NCBI GenBank assembly: GCA_965240325.2
Contig: OZ251246.1
Span: forward strand, 992,001-1,056,000
DNA from: Rebecca billardiae RCC1528
Lineage: Eukaryota > Haptophyta
Direction of reading: 5' to 3'
Length of the DNA stretch: 64,000 bases
In this document: piece by piece, positions 43,040-54,332 of the stretch
Layout of the letters: the number at the start of each line of letters is the position of its first letter
Numbering within the stretch: the stretch's first letter is position 1
Position numbers and translations under genes: made by a program
The notes under the pieces: generated by a model
What the model saw: only the letters and a program-made list of their open reading frames with translations
Databases searched by the model: none
Told to the model about the DNA's origin: nothing

Positions 43040-43309
43040 ATGACGCGTAGTGGGGCGCCCAGCTCGTTGGCTGTGCCGCTCAAGTTGCCAAGGGGTGAGG
43101 CAGTCTGGGACGAGGGCTGGCTGCACGTATTCAACACCTTTCCAAGGCATGGTGCGGCATGTACACCAGTAGCGTGGGGCGTCCATTGCAAACCAGTCGA
43201 CTTCTTCTTCTATAAGTACCAGGTCCAGGGCGGAGACCGCTCTCGCCGCCTGCAGAGACTCAGCAGGCGCGGCGCGGTGCGTAGCGGGCGTAGTCGCTGC
43301 TATACGTAG
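43040..43309 (+). CDS. Small uncertain ORF inside the fold-back element
   Basis: 89 codons from an ATG. The middle part (EAVWDEGWLHVFNTFPRHGA, then WGVHCKPVDFFFYKYQVQGG) has a protein-like residue mix unlike the surrounding DNA, but the antisense frame 42923-43420 is also open. No family is recognised. It may be an exon of a lost transposon gene. Confidence 0.2.
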   Translation: MTRSGAPSSLAVPLKLPRGEAVWDEGWLHVFNTFPRHGAACTPVAWGVHCKPVDFFFYKYQVQGGDRSRRLQRLSRRGAVRSGRSRCYT

Positions 43310-43496
43310 TAGAACTGAAGGTTTCCAAGCGGCCCGATCACGCGCATCAGCCGCCCGTGACCACGGTGTTCTACGTACATACATTTCCAACATTGCCACA
43401 CACATGCCCGCCAGAGTCACAGGCTTATCCTTGTCTCATCAGTCGCGGTTTCACCGACTCCGAGCCGACAACAGTTGAATGACTTTCTGTGGTCGG

Positions 43497-43964
43497 TCGC
43501 TGGCTGTGCGCACGCGCAAGGCGTGATGTTGCACGGCGAGCGTAGGGCACGCAAACGGCCCACTGCATGTCTGCTCGCGCTCCGCACCGACCTCGTCGTG
43601 CGCGGGTGCAAGCTCTCGTTCACAAGCGGCACGGCCACTGCTCGCACGAGCGGCGCGGCGCGCGTGTGCGCGCCAGCCTCAGGCGCGAAGGAGGTGACGA
43701 GGGCGGGCAGGCGCGCAGCGCAGAGTGGAGTACATCACGCCTTTGCAGCCGCGCGAGCACCGCGCCGCCTGCTATAGGCACCGCCACGGCCGCAGGACCT
43801 CACGCCGCGGCGCCCGTGCGAGCTGTCCATGGCTGCCACGGGCTCGGCCACTGCGGACCGGGTGTCCCCAGCCGAAGGCGACTTGCCTTCACGAGTTTCC
43901 GTATTCAGACTGTTCAGGACGCGCGGCTCTTAGAGAGAGTAACGCTCGCAGAAATAGGCTTATG
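43497..43964 (-). repeat. Right inverted-repeat arm
   Basis: Reverse complement of the left arm, starting GGCTGTGCGCACGCGCAAGG and ending in CTCGCAGAAATAGGCTTATG. Confidence 0.9.
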
Positions 43965-44260
43965 CTGTACCAATACATCAGCGGTGCCTTCGTCAAGCTG
44001 GCGACGATTGTACATTCCCCTGCCGGGTAAACATTCGTCAAGAATAGATACTCGGTAGTGTAGTAGTACCACCGGGAAGGGTGAGACTGTACGACGACTA
44101 CGCCATTCGTCACGGAAGCTGATTATTGTCCGCCGAAAAAATGGCCGATCCACCGTGGTCCCCGGCCAGTAGTGGCCTCGGCCCGAGTCGGCCAATAAAA
44201 TGCGCACCCTATTCACCGACGATACATCACAAGCGCGGATCCGACCCAACCGCCGTCATC

Positions 44261-44920
44261 ATGGCGGACGCCCCCGCCGAGCAGCCGGAGCAAAAGTCGC
44301 TGCTGCCGCCCTTCTCGGTCCTCAACTACAAGTACACGCTCCTCGGCCTCGCGGCATGGACCGCAATCCTGGTCGTCGCCATCGTCGCCGTCGTCGTGAC
44401 GCCGCCGCCACCTTCTGCGGGCGCGGGCTTTGCCACGCTTGGGCCGATCGGCGTCCTGGATTCTTTCTTTGCGTCTGCCAGCGTGGGCATCACGGTCTGG
44501 TACTTCTTCTTGCAGTCGCCCCACCTCTTCATGCAGCTCGGCTTCAAGAAGTTCGTGCCCCTCATGATGACGATCATGGTGCTCTACATGGACGTGCAGT
44601 TCAACCTCGGCATGCTTGTGCTCGTGCTCTCGATCGCGCGCGTGGGGGGCGCGCTGGAGACCATCCTCGCGGCCGTCGCGGCGGGCGCCGCGCTCTTCAA
44701 CCGCTTCGTCCTCACTCCGCGCGCGCTCATCGCGGGCCGTGCGTCGCGCCCGAAGCGGAACGCCGCGGAGGACAGCCGCGAGGCAGCAGACGCAGCCAAG
44801 TTTGCCAGCCTTGGCGCCGACGCCGCTGGGGACTCCGACACGGCGCTCTGGCACCGTCTGGTTGTCATCTTCGTCCTCATGCACACGGGGGCGATGTTGA
44901 CGCACGTCGTGCTGCTTTGA
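44261..44920 (+). CDS. Four-TM membrane protein, unknown function
   Basis: 219 residues from the ATG at 44261. Hydrophobic helices lie at about residues 28-48 (LGLAAWTAILVVAIVAVVV), 58-80 (LGPIGVLDSFFASASVGITV), 95-140 (two close segments, including FVPLMMTIMVLYMDVQF and LGMLVLVLSIARVG), 142-160, and a final one near the C-terminus (RLVVIFVLMHTGAMLTHVVLL). Between them is a charged cytosolic-looking loop (ASRPKRNAAEDSREAADAAK). The N-terminus is acidic and Gln-rich. I recognise no family and see no catalytic motif. The single exon has a clear coding frame between the fold-back element and a gene-free stretch. A frame-compatible upstream ATG at 44141 is less convincing. Confidence 0.72.
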   Translation: MADAPAEQPEQKSLLPPFSVLNYKYTLLGLAAWTAILVVAIVAVVVTPPPPSAGAGFATLGPIGVLDSFFASASVGITVWYFFLQSPHLFMQLGFKKFVPLMMTIMVLYMDVQFNLGMLVLVLSIARVGGALETILAAVAAGAALFNRFVLTPRALIAGRASRPKRNAAEDSREAADAAKFASLGADAAGDSDTALWHRLVVIFVLMHTGAMLTHVVLL

Positions 44921-45886
44921 CGAGCATCGGCGCTCGTCGCAGTGCGCGCAGCATCCATTGGGCAGCGCAACCTGTGACGGGCAGCGCCCGGCTCATGCCC
45001 GGCTCATCGGCGTCAGCATCAGCCATCACTGCCCATCACACGCCACACGGGGACTACATTTGATTCATTCTTGGAATCACTTCAATGAATCAGCGGCAAC
45101 GGTAAGCTAGGCTCCACGGGCGCCTAAAGTGCCAGCATTGAGTGCACTCAGACTCAGTGAGATGAACGAGTGTGCATCATGTTGCCAAAGCACACCAGCG
45201 CTGCAATTGTCATATCATCAGCACAGCATTGGGCCGCACGGCCAGTGCGCGGCGACCGCCGCGACCGGGGCTGACTGCCTGACTAGTGACTGGTACTCGA
45301 GTAGCATGACGACCGCACGATTCGGCGCCCACCTCACACCTGCGCCCGCGTGCCCGATTCGGCAGACTGCCGACCGCGTATGGACCTTTTCCAATGGGTC
45401 TGTACTGCTGCGTTCAGGTACCTCACTGCTCTTCGGGACGAGAGTTTGGCACCTGGCGGGGGGGTCTGAAACCCGTCCGACCGTGGCTGGTCGTCCGAGA
45501 CCGCGTGCTGGAGTGCCGTGGCCCGATTCCAGATCCGCTTCGAGGAATCGAGCCCTAGCCGTGCACGCTTGCGTCGTGTCGCCGCCATATTGACCTATTT
45601 CTCGGCGTAGAGCCACTACAGCCGCTTCCGCATCGCCACGCCACCGCGGCCTGCGTCGCCATCTCGCCTTGTCAGCATGCGCTCGTCGGCGGTCGGCCAT
45701 CATGGACGAAAGTGACCAACCGTCGCCACTGCCGCCGACGACAAACGACCGGTCGCTCTTGGAGTGGCGGGTGGGGCGGGTTGCTCATCACCCGGACCCG
45801 AAGCTCGTTGGCGGTGGAAGCTCGTTGGACAGCGCGCGACCGACGGGCAGTGGCAGCGTGCAAGCGGCGCGGCGGAGAGGCGACCG
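44921..45886. other. Intergenic, no supported feature
   Basis: About 970 bp of mixed composition. The ORF at 45129-45593 has no ATG start and no protein-like pattern. The last 200 bp before ASF1 may be promoter and 5' leader; nothing specific is recognised. Confidence 0.5.
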
Positions 45887-46568
45887 ATGGCGTGCGTGAA
45901 CGTGACCGGGGTCGAGGTGCTGGACAACCCGGCGCGCTTTGACAGCGAGCTGAAGTTCAGCATCGCCTTCGAGTGCCTCTCGGCCATCCCGGACGGTGCG
46001 TGTGCCACGCGCGCAAAGCCGCCGGCTGCGCTGCGCCCGTCGCTCACGCGCCAGCCCCGCGCCGCGCGCGTGCAGACATCGAATGGAAGTGCACATACGT
46101 CGGCTCGGCGGAGAGCGAGACATTCGACCAGGAGCTCGATTCCGTCCTCGTCGGCCCCATCAGCGTGGGCTCGTATAAGATTGAGTTCACAGTGCGCGCG
46201 CGCGCTCCACAACCTTTGGCCCGCGCTCGCGCGGCGGCGCGCGCGCCAGATGGAGTGGGGAGGGGACAGCGTGGGGGGCGCATGGCGCTCAGGCTCGGAT
46301 TCGACCCCCGCCCCTCGCCGTTCGCCAGGCCCCCGCGCCCGACGCGGGGAAGATCCCGCCCGAGGACCTGCTCGGCGTGACCGTGGTGATCCTCTCGTGC
46401 TATTACCGTGAGAAGGAGTTCGTGCGCATCGGCTACTATGTGAGTAACGAGTACGACGAGCAGGAGCTCCGAGACAACCCGCCGGAACAGCCCGAGCTGG
46501 GGCGGATCGCGCGCAACATCCTTGCGGACAAGCCGCGCGTCACCCGCTACCCCATCGAATGGAGCTGA
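45887..46568 (+). CDS. ASF1: Histone chaperone ASF1
   Basis: Three exons, 45887-45995, 46076-46191 and 46329-46568, give 154 residues. The protein carries histone H3-H4 dimers during nucleosome assembly in replication, repair and transcription. All hallmarks of the immunoglobulin-like core are present: [15 protein letters not shown], the [22 protein letters not shown] joint across the first splice, [72 protein letters not shown] and [10 protein letters not shown]. The H3-binding Val (VGS/DxVLVGP region), Asp and Arg positions appear intact. It ends right after the core, so it lacks the acidic C-terminal tail of yeast ASF1. The introns are 80 and 137 bp and begin GTGCGT and GTGCGC. Confidence 0.96.
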
Positions 46569-47156
46569 TGGGCTCGGCGTTGCAGCCGCCGCCAAACAGC
46601 CGTCGCGGCGGCGGCTTTGCGACCTGCCCTGCCTGCGGCCTCGGCGCAGTCGTATGCGCCCTTGGCCGGAGCATCGCCTGGCCCGACCCGCCAGCGACCA
46701 TGCTCGGCAGGTGCCGTCCCCGCGACTTTCAGAGGCTTAATCCCATATGACCATCCCGGCGCACGCACAACGTCACTGCGACGCCGGCGGCGGCGCCGCG
46801 TCAGACTAGTCCGACTACTAGTAGTCTGAGTCAGAGTCGGCGTCACACGCGCATCCTCTCTCTCCGCCGCCTACTGGTATGCTGCTATATACAATAATAT
46901 GATGCATGCGCGCAGCAGCAGAGATATGTTCGATGTACATATATATGCGCGCTGGCAACTCGACTGATGACGACGCGGCGCGCGTCAGCTGAGTAGCAGC
47001 AGCCGATGGAAGTCGGGAAGACGAAGGCGCGACGACAAACATCACTGATAGGTGTACATGATGATATGATGATAGTATATGCAGCACCACCGCCAGTCGT
47101 ATACATGCCGCTGTGCCAGCCGGCGCGGCAAAAGGGCGCGTGAGCACAGGTCGCGC
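46569..47156. other. Intergenic, convergent gene ends
   Basis: 588 bp. The second half (46860-47100) is AT-richer with short AT runs. No gene or repeat unit is recognised. Confidence 0.5.
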
Positions 47157-49687
47157 TCAGACGCTGGTCGCCGTGGCGAAGGAGTCAAACGCGCTCAGGC
47201 TGGGCGGCTGCGGCCGCTTGTGGAACACGAGGTAGCCGTGCTTGTGCGCGAGTTGCACCGACTCGCACGCGTAGCACGCCGGCACGCCGCCCCACTTGAC
47301 GGCCGTGGGCAGCCCGATGGACGACTGCTCGGCCGCCTCGAGCTCGGTGAGCGCGACCGCGCTCGTGAACGGGCTGCACGGCATCCGACCGCGCGTGCCG
47401 TCGCCCTCGCCCGCGCCGTCCGCCGCGGCCACCGCCGCGATCGTCTCCTTGGCGATGCCGCCCTCCCACAGCTGGCCGCCCCACACGAACACCTCGCCGC
47501 ACGCGGTCGTGGCCGCGCCGTTGGTGTACGAGACGGACGCGTGCGCCACCGGCTGGCCCGCGAGCGCGCTGATCGGCATCGGCGTGTGGCAGCTGCGCTC
47601 GTCGTGCCCGAGCGCGCACCCGTCCGAGTCGCCCCACGAGAAGACGCGGCCGTCGGTCGTGACGGCGACCGAGCAGTAGGTCGAGGCGGCGACCTCCGCC
47701 ACCGCGCTCGGCACGTCGACGACGCGGCGCGGCGGGCGCACGCCGCGGCCGAGCGCGGCGTGCTCGACGCGCTGCCCGAGCAGGTTGCCGTTGGACACGT
47801 CGCGGCCGATCTGCGGGCAGCCGGGTCGGGGCGGCGCGTCCGGCGCGGCGGCGGCGGCGTGGCGCGCGTGAGCGTGGGCGCGCGGCGCGCGCGCGGCGCG
47901 GCGGCCGCAGCGCGGCGGCGCGTCTCGGCGGGTGTGCAGTGTGCAGGCGCGGGGTGTGCGGCGCGCACCTGGTCGCCAAAGGTGAGCAGCTGCCCCGCGA
48001 CGGTGACGACGGCGGCGTGGAACGCGCCCGCGCACAGCTGGCGCACGGGCACGTTGCTCAGCTCCTCCCACCCCTGCAGCTTGTGCCGGCCCTCGGTGCA
48101 CCAACGGCCGGCCGTCTCAACCGACAGCGTAGACGCTACCAGCACCCCACCCGCGCGCAGCTCGACGACGGCGCCGTCGGGCGTGAGCAGCGCGGCGGGG
48201 CGCGCGCGCGGCGGGAGCCCGCCCTCCGCCTCGCTGCCGAGCAGCCGGCGCCACTGCGCCGGCTGCGTCGCGCACGTCGGCTGCACCCGCTTCGGCCCGC
48301 CGTGCAGCGGCCAGTCCAGAGGCCGCCCCGTCAGAAGCGCGAGCAGGCTCTGGGCGCCGTCTGAGTCCGGCGCGCGCGCGGCCGCCGGGGCGTCGCCGCT
48401 CGGCCGCCGCGCAGGGCTCGGCGCGGCGTCGGCGGCGGCGCACGCCGCCGCCTCCGCCTCCTCCGCGCCGCGCGCCGCCGCCGCCATCTCAGCCTCCAGC
48501 GTCGCACTCGCCGCCGCGGGCGCGCCGCCCGCCTCGTCCGCGTTGGCGCCCGGCGCGCGCTCGTCGACGACGCGCTCGGTGTGCACGTGCAGCCCCGTCC
48601 AGTGCATGCCGCACGCCACGCTGAGCACGCGGCGCGCGAGCGGCGGGCCGGCCGCGCCCGCGCGCCCAGGCGCGGCGCGCAGGGCCACCGGCTCCGCGCC
48701 GCCCACGCCGAAACTTGAAGGGCGCGAGAGCGACGGCGGTGCGCCACCAAACCCGGAGACGCGCGCCGGGAAGCGGACCCAGCTGGCGCGGCTGTCGGCG
48801 GCGGCGGCGGCGGCGGCGGTTGCGTTCTCGTCGGCGGAGCTGCCCTCCTCGCCGCTGCCGCTCGACGCCGAGCTCGCACCGGACTCCGCCTCCGCCATCA
48901 CCAGCTCGCCGCCGCCGCCGTCGCCGCCGACCAGCTGGCCCACATCGGCGTTACCCCACGTGTACAGGCCCCCGTCCCGGGTGACCGCGGCGCAGTCTGT
49001 GCGTGCGCGCGCGCGCGGGGGCGAGGCGGCGGGTGGGCGCGCGCGCGGGGGTGAGCGGCGGGCGCTCCGATACACGGGGCGTCCACGCCGCATGGCCGGG
49101 CGCGCGGGCCACCGCGCGACCAGGCACGCAGCGAGGGGAGGGCAGAGGGCGGGCGCGCGCGCACATGCGCGCGCGCGCGCGCGCGCGCGCGAGGTTGCGC
49201 GCGCGCAGCGCGCACGGTAGAGGTGCTCGTAGTGGATGCGCGAGTGGTAGTAGCCCGGCGTAGAGCACGCAATGGCTACCACGTCCGTCAGCCCGGGCAC
49301 GCGCGTCGGCGCCTCGTGCACGACGGCGACGCGCCGGCGGACGCCCGGCTTCATGCACCAGAGCCCCCAGTGCCACACGGTGCCGTCGGTGGTGAGGGCG
49401 AGCGTGGCCGAGTTGGCGCAGGCGATCTGGGCGATGGGGTTGGCGAGGGAGAACTCGAGCAGCATCGGCCGCCGCGCGTCGGTCTCGAGCCCGGACACCT
49501 GGCGGCTCCCCCACGCGTACACGACGCGCTCAGGCTTCCAGTGAGGCGACGCCGCGACGACCGACCAGCGGCGGCAGACGAGCGAGACGACGCCCATCAG
49601 GCGGAAGGGGAGCTTGGCGAAGATGCACGCGAGGAGGTCATCGTCGATCTCGCTCCAGTCGACGAGCGCGCTGCGCTTGGCGTCCAT
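47157..49687 (-). CDS. F-box protein with RCC1-like repeats
   Basis: Three exons, 49687-49216, 48996-47969 and 47810-47157, give 717 residues. Residues about 10-45 are an F-box (IDDDLLACIFAKLPFRLMGVVSLVCRRWSVVA) for SKP1 binding. RCC1-type blade motifs follow: VVYAWGSRQVSGLE, IAQIACANSATLALTTDGTVWHWG, CAAVTRDGGLYTWGNADVGQL (created by the first splice), VLSVACGMHWTGLHVH, LCAGAFHAAVVTVAGQLLTFGDQ and CSVAVTTDGRVFSWGDSDGCALG, then ATTACGEVFVWGG. Between blades are long Ala/Gly/Glu/Ser-rich insertions. The combination suggests a substrate adaptor of an SCF ubiquitin ligase or a chromatin/GTPase-linked propeller. It is a second F-box/propeller gene in the window besides 32524-34697. Both introns begin GTGCGCG. 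Confidence 0.88.
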
Positions 49688-51039
49688 CGGTGCTGGACGG
49701 GCGCGTGCACCGCCAGTTCGTCCGTGTGCTGCGCGTGCCCCTTCAGGGACGGAATCCCGCGCGGAGGCAAACTGAGAGCAAACGCCCTGGCGCTTGATGA
49801 AGCAGAGATGCGAGCTCATCGCGCTCGCCCGGCACCGGCCCACCGTTCGTCATGACGGTTCCGGCAGCAAGGGGTGGTCCCGGCAGCACGTTTGCACCCG
49901 GATGACGGATCCACCAGGTTCGCTGCGCTTCTCAGTACCTTGGCAGTGGGGTGTTCATGAGCAGGGGGGGTGGGCAGACCGCAGACGTCCGTCCCTCCGG
50001 GGTCCGGGCTTGCGCCTCGAGCGCGGACCGGACGAAAGCGGCCTGATGCTCCAGTAATGAAGTCCACGTCCACGCCGCCAGCGGGGCACCACGGCAGGCC
50101 GGCCAAGCAAGCGCGCGCGTCTCGCACGGCGGGCGTAGCCTACAGACTCGTTATGCAGTAGATTGCCCCTACCCCTCGGTGAGTCTGCACGGCAGCCTGA
50201 TCAAGACTCGCCCATCTGCCGTGTGCCGTGTGCTCGTCGACCACTGCAGATTGGAGCTGCCATTCTACGTGTTGGCACTCGCGGCTGCACACGCACGGGC
50301 GCTGCGCGCCAATCAAGGGATGCTCAGATCGGTGTGCGCAAGGGTATGCGATGAATGCACGGCCACCGATGCAGAGTCGTGCACGCACAGAGTCGCGCAT
50401 GCACGCACACGCAGAGTGGACGGCGCGCACCTGCAGTGGCGCAGGAGCTCGCAGCTCGCACACTTTGCAACATCAGGCCGGGCGCATGCGAGAGGCAAGC
50501 GCCATCGATCAGCCTAGCGCTGTATTGTCGCCGGACCACCTTGACCAGGTAGACGCTAGACGCACTCCTCATCATCTTACCGCTATACCTGCGCGGTGCG
50601 CCTAGTGGCTTGGCCGTCGTTGGCGACCACACTGTCGGCAGACCTTGCCTGCGCAACCGCGCAACGGCCCCAGCGACGACATAATTTCACATATGGACGC
50701 GGATACGAGCAGCGCACTTTGGTAGCAACTTGATTTCCTTCGCGCGCACAGATGGAATGATGCACATAGCGAGGGCTGGCGCGTGCATGGTCGATCCGTC
50801 GATCTGACGAATACGCGCATGCGTGATGCGATCGCCCGTCCGATCTGATGATCACGATCAGACTCAGTGCGAGTGACATCATGCGACGATGAACATATAA
50901 ATATGTATACTTGATAAGCGCAGATGAATGATGACTATACATGCATATGCCGTACATCCTACGACCATCAGCACCCTGAGCATTCATATTCTCAATACTG
51001 CGCGCCCGCATGGCGCATGCCCGTGTTCAATGACCATGG
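49688..51039. other. Intergenic region with a MYND remnant
   Basis: Apart from the MYND-like remnant near 50230-50490 (separate entry), no gene is supported. AT-richer DNA lies at 50680-51000. Confidence 0.5.
50230..50490 (-). pseudogene. Remnant of a fourth MYND-finger gene
   Basis: Reading the minus strand, VAKCASCELLRHCR ends at 50431 and is followed by a GTGCGCGC donor. After a 146-bp intron-like gap an acceptor at 50285 leads to SRECQHVEWQLQSAVVDE. This reproduces the splice position and MYND order of the neighbours (AKCAGCRIWRYCR / SRECQRADW), but the final His-Lys and Cys are gone and no upstream helical domain is present. Confidence 0.6.
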
Positions 51040-52573
51040 TTACAGGGCTCGGCAAATGAAGATGGTGTGCAGCTGATCGCGCGCAGCGCGGAACGCCTTG
51101 CAGGCGGGCTTGTGCGAGTGCCAATCTGCGCGCTGGCACTCGCAACTGGGCGGGGAGGGATGGCGCGAGCGGAACGGTTGCCACCCAGTCAGCTCGACCA
51201 CATCACAACCGCGATGTATGGGCGGTGTGCGCGCACATGACAGCGCGCGTGTCGCACCTGCAGTAGCGCCGGATGCCACAGCCGCCGCACTTGGCCAGAA
51301 GAGCCTCCGCGCGGCTCTGACCGCACGCCGGGTTCGCGCAGTGCGCGCCGCGCTGCCCGTCCTCCGCCAGCTGGCTGATCGCCTCGCGCATCTGTGTCAG
51401 CAGCCGCTGCACTTGAGGTGAGTCCGCGCAGGCGGTGAGCGCGGTGGTCGCGGCCGAGATGAGGCTGCACGTGCGCTGGTCGGTGCCGTACTTCTGCCAG
51501 CCGGACACGTCGCAGAAGGCGCGAAGGAGTACGTTCTCGGCGATGTGCTTCGTCTGCAAGGCAGAGCTCTGCGGTAGCTTGAGGAGCACCTGCGCGACCG
51601 CGCCCGCCCTCCACAGCGCGCGCGCGCCGCTTTTGAGCGGCACCTCAGGGCTGCACATGAGCGCGCAGATCCCCACGGCGCAGTCGGACAGCAGCAGCCC
51701 GTCGCTCGGTTGGAGTTGGAACTTCTCGTCATTCAGCCGCTCGAACACGTCCACGACGAGCTCGGCGGCGCCACCCTTGGCGAGGGCGGTGCAAAGCTGC
51801 GCCATGACATTGTCGGCGGGCACGAGCTGCTTGGCGCGGAGGGCGAAGTCCAGAATGAGCGTGTTCATGGAGAACTGCGCAGCTTCTGAGTCGTCGTCGA
51901 GTGCAGAGCGTGTGAGCGCCAGCATGCCGCGACAGCAGGTCGGATCGGCGACCATCATCCTGATCGTGCTCTCAGGCGCGCCCTTGAGCAGATGGCGTGT
52001 CGCCCCACGCACCGCGTCACGGATGGTCTTGAAAGAGGTGGGGTCACAGGTTAAGAGCCGACAGCCGGAGAGCCGACAGCCGAAGCTGGCGATGGCGCAC
52101 AGCAGGTCCGGGAACGCGGCCCAGATGGCGTCGATCGAGTCCATCTTCGTTGCAGCCACCAGCAGCGCTACTTTTGGCGGCACGCTGACATGGATGGGAA
52201 ACAGCTTCTCTGCACCTTCTTCTTCCAGCAGCAGCGCGGGCAGGCGTGCGTTCAGCGCCTCGAGGAACAGAACCATCACCTCTCGGAACAGCGCGAGCTT
52301 GGTTGAGTCCGGGCGAGACTTCAGAGAACTCCACGCTTCCACCATGCGGCTAAGCCCAAGGGACCAGCTCTCCGCTTCTAGCAGCCCGTCATGCCGAGGT
52401 TTGCCCGCCTCGCCGAGGAACGCCGAGGTCAGCGCGCGCACGGCGGCCTCGGGGTCGATCTGATCGCCGCCAGTCGCGCGCTCACCTACGGGCTCGGTTG
52501 GGAAGATGTGGTCGCCCAGGTCCAAGATCGCATGTAGATCGCCCTCGCTCACCCGGCGCAACAGCGCGCTCAT
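51040..52573 (-). CDS. MYND zinc-finger protein, intact copy 1
   Basis: Two exons, 52573-51258 and 51145-51040, give 473 residues. I start at the ATG at 52573 (MSALLRRVSEGDL), because the paralogue at 58501 starts at the equivalent place; the frame is open further upstream but only from a TTG. Residues 1-400 are helical and armadillo/HEAT-like in character (repeated Leu/Ala helices such as LVVDVFERLNDEKF, GARALWRAGAVAQVLLKL). The C-terminus is a MYND finger assembled by splicing: CANPACG, AKCGGCGIRRYC, then SCECQRADWHSHKPAC. MYND fingers bind proline-rich peptides in partner proteins. A transcription-corepressor, methyltransferase or degradation role cannot be chosen; no SET domain is present. 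Confidence 0.85.
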
Positions 52574-54332
52574 CTTCCGCCCGCGTGAACAAGGTGCGGA
52601 GGTGGCGCGCGGGTCGATGTCGATCAGATCGCGTCCGACGACGGTGGCAGGCGCGCTCGTGAGGAGCGGCGGGTGCGCAAGCTTGAACGCATCACGCACT
52701 GGCGTTGGTGCGGCTTTGTCCAACCGTCAGCACGGTCCTGTGCAGCTCTGGAGCTCACCGGACGCCGCCGCACGGCTGAGCGACTCTGAACCTACAGAGC
52801 AGCTTGTTAGAAGCAACGTGCACTAACTGCAATCTGACTGTCTACTGTACTCCCTTGGCATAGAGATGAGAGAGAGAGCAAAACGTCTATTGGCAGTGCG
52901 ACTACGAGGACGACGCCTCTCCCTCGTGGCTCGTCTCTTTCTCTCTCTCTCTCTCTCCGTCTCTCTCTCTGACTCTCTATGACTGGGTGGAATTCCCATT
53001 TTCTGGCGCACTTCCGCACTGGGGAGGCGGAAAAGCGGCATTTAATACGCGAATAAGGGGAAAAATAATAATAATGGGAGTAAAGCGCACGCAGTGCGAA
53101 GAAATTTTTTCGGGTTAGTATCAGCGTAGTTATTCGATGCGAAGCACCATCTGCTGCGAGGCGGCCTGCTTGCGCACGCGGCGTCCCGAGCACCCTCGGG
53201 CCTCAGCTGCGGCTCGGCCTGCGCACGCTCAGCAAGCTCGCGTGCGGCCTGCACCTTGCCCGCCGCCTCGACTCTCGAGCAAGAGGATCGACGTATGAGT
53301 GAGCGTGTGCCGCCGAGCTGCTGTCCGGCAGCCACCCGCGACTGCAGCCGCTGGCCGCGGTGCCTGGCCTCGGCGCGGCCCCACAGGCTCAGCGCTGGGA
53401 GCTCCTCCTCCTCCTGCGCTCCTCCTCCAGGCGTTTGAGCCGCCGCCGCCTTGGCCGCCTCGTCCTCGTCGATCAGCTGAACGGCGGGAGTGATGTCTCT
53501 GCTCAGCTGAGTGTGACGTGACAAGCGAGGCGACGAGCGACAGCAGCCCGATGACCAAGCCGACGAGCTCATCGTACGAGCCGTCACGCGTGCGCTCGTG
53601 CCGTGTCTGAGCTGGCTCGCGCTCGTACGCCGACCAGGCTTTGCTCGGACTGAACGCGTGTGCTCAGGCGTCCTTGCGTGTGCGCTTGGACGGCCGCGGG
53701 CCGTCATCTGGTCCGACCGCGCGCAGCTCGATCTCGGAAGCGTTGAGCTGCTCCGCGGTTGACTCAGCCTCTGCCCCAGGCTCGACCACGGCAGCAGGCC
53801 CCGCAGCAGCCGCCAGGTAGCATCGGCAGGAGCCCCTGCGCCACCCGACGCCGTCCGCACATCGGCCAGCTCAGTGGCGCACACGCGCTGGACCACGGCC
53901 TCGCCGCGCTTGACGCGGATGTGGTGCCAGGTCGTCGTGCCAATCGTTTGGCTATCGACAACGGGCACGGGCACCTCGATCACGACAACGCCTGTCGCGT
54001 AGGCTGTGTAGCGATGTCCGTCCACGACTCCGTCGTGGGTGGACGGCGCACGCCATCGCGGCCGTGGGCGCAAGTGTCTCGTGAATTGTTTTTTATTCAC
54101 TAATAATTCGCCCAGCCGCTACATCGAACTCGACAACGGTTGCTTTTACACCCGCGGTCTTTTGACTGTGCAAATGGGGCGCCGCCCCATGCTCAAATCC
54201 GAAGAGAACGAAGATGTAAAAGTGTCTGGTCCCTAGATACTGTGCTGTCCGGGTCCCGGTCCGGTCAGATCTGAGCAGCCGGATTTTCCACCCGGACAGG
54301 CCAGAAAATGGGATTTTCACCCGACTGACTAC
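52574..54332. other. Intergenic region between MYND copies
   Basis: Contains a CT-rich microsatellite at 52932-52977. A minus-strand frame (54100-53042) is open but lacks an ATG near its start. Its first 70 codons (HDGVVDGHRYTAYATG, TIGTTTWHHIRVKRGEAVVQ) look protein-like and may be a gene fragment; the rest is low complexity. Confidence 0.45.
52932..52977. repeat. CT-rich microsatellite
   Basis: Imperfect (CT)n over 46 bp, interrupted twice. Confidence 0.8.

Larger units (their letters stand above)
41812..43964. mobile_element. Fold-back element with ~470-490-bp terminal inverted repeats
   Basis: The left arm (41812-42302) begins CATAAGCCTATTTCTGCGAG and the right arm (43497-43964) ends with its exact complement; the arms stay almost identical along their whole length. 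The unique centre is about 1.2 kb. It holds a 26-bp perfect palindrome (42536-42561) and two short ORFs on opposite strands (43040-43309 +, 42923-43420 -) that look partly protein-like but match no transposase I know. The left arm has a 26-bp tandem duplication absent from the right. No clear target-site duplication is visible. The structure fits a non-autonomous or eroded DNA transposon. Confidence 0.85.

Noticed and set aside
45129-45593. Plus-strand frame of 154 codons
   Set aside because: Lacks an ATG start and shows no conserved pattern.
53042-54100. Minus-strand frame of 352 codons
   Set aside because: No ATG near the start. Only the first 70 codons look protein-like; not enough to call a gene.
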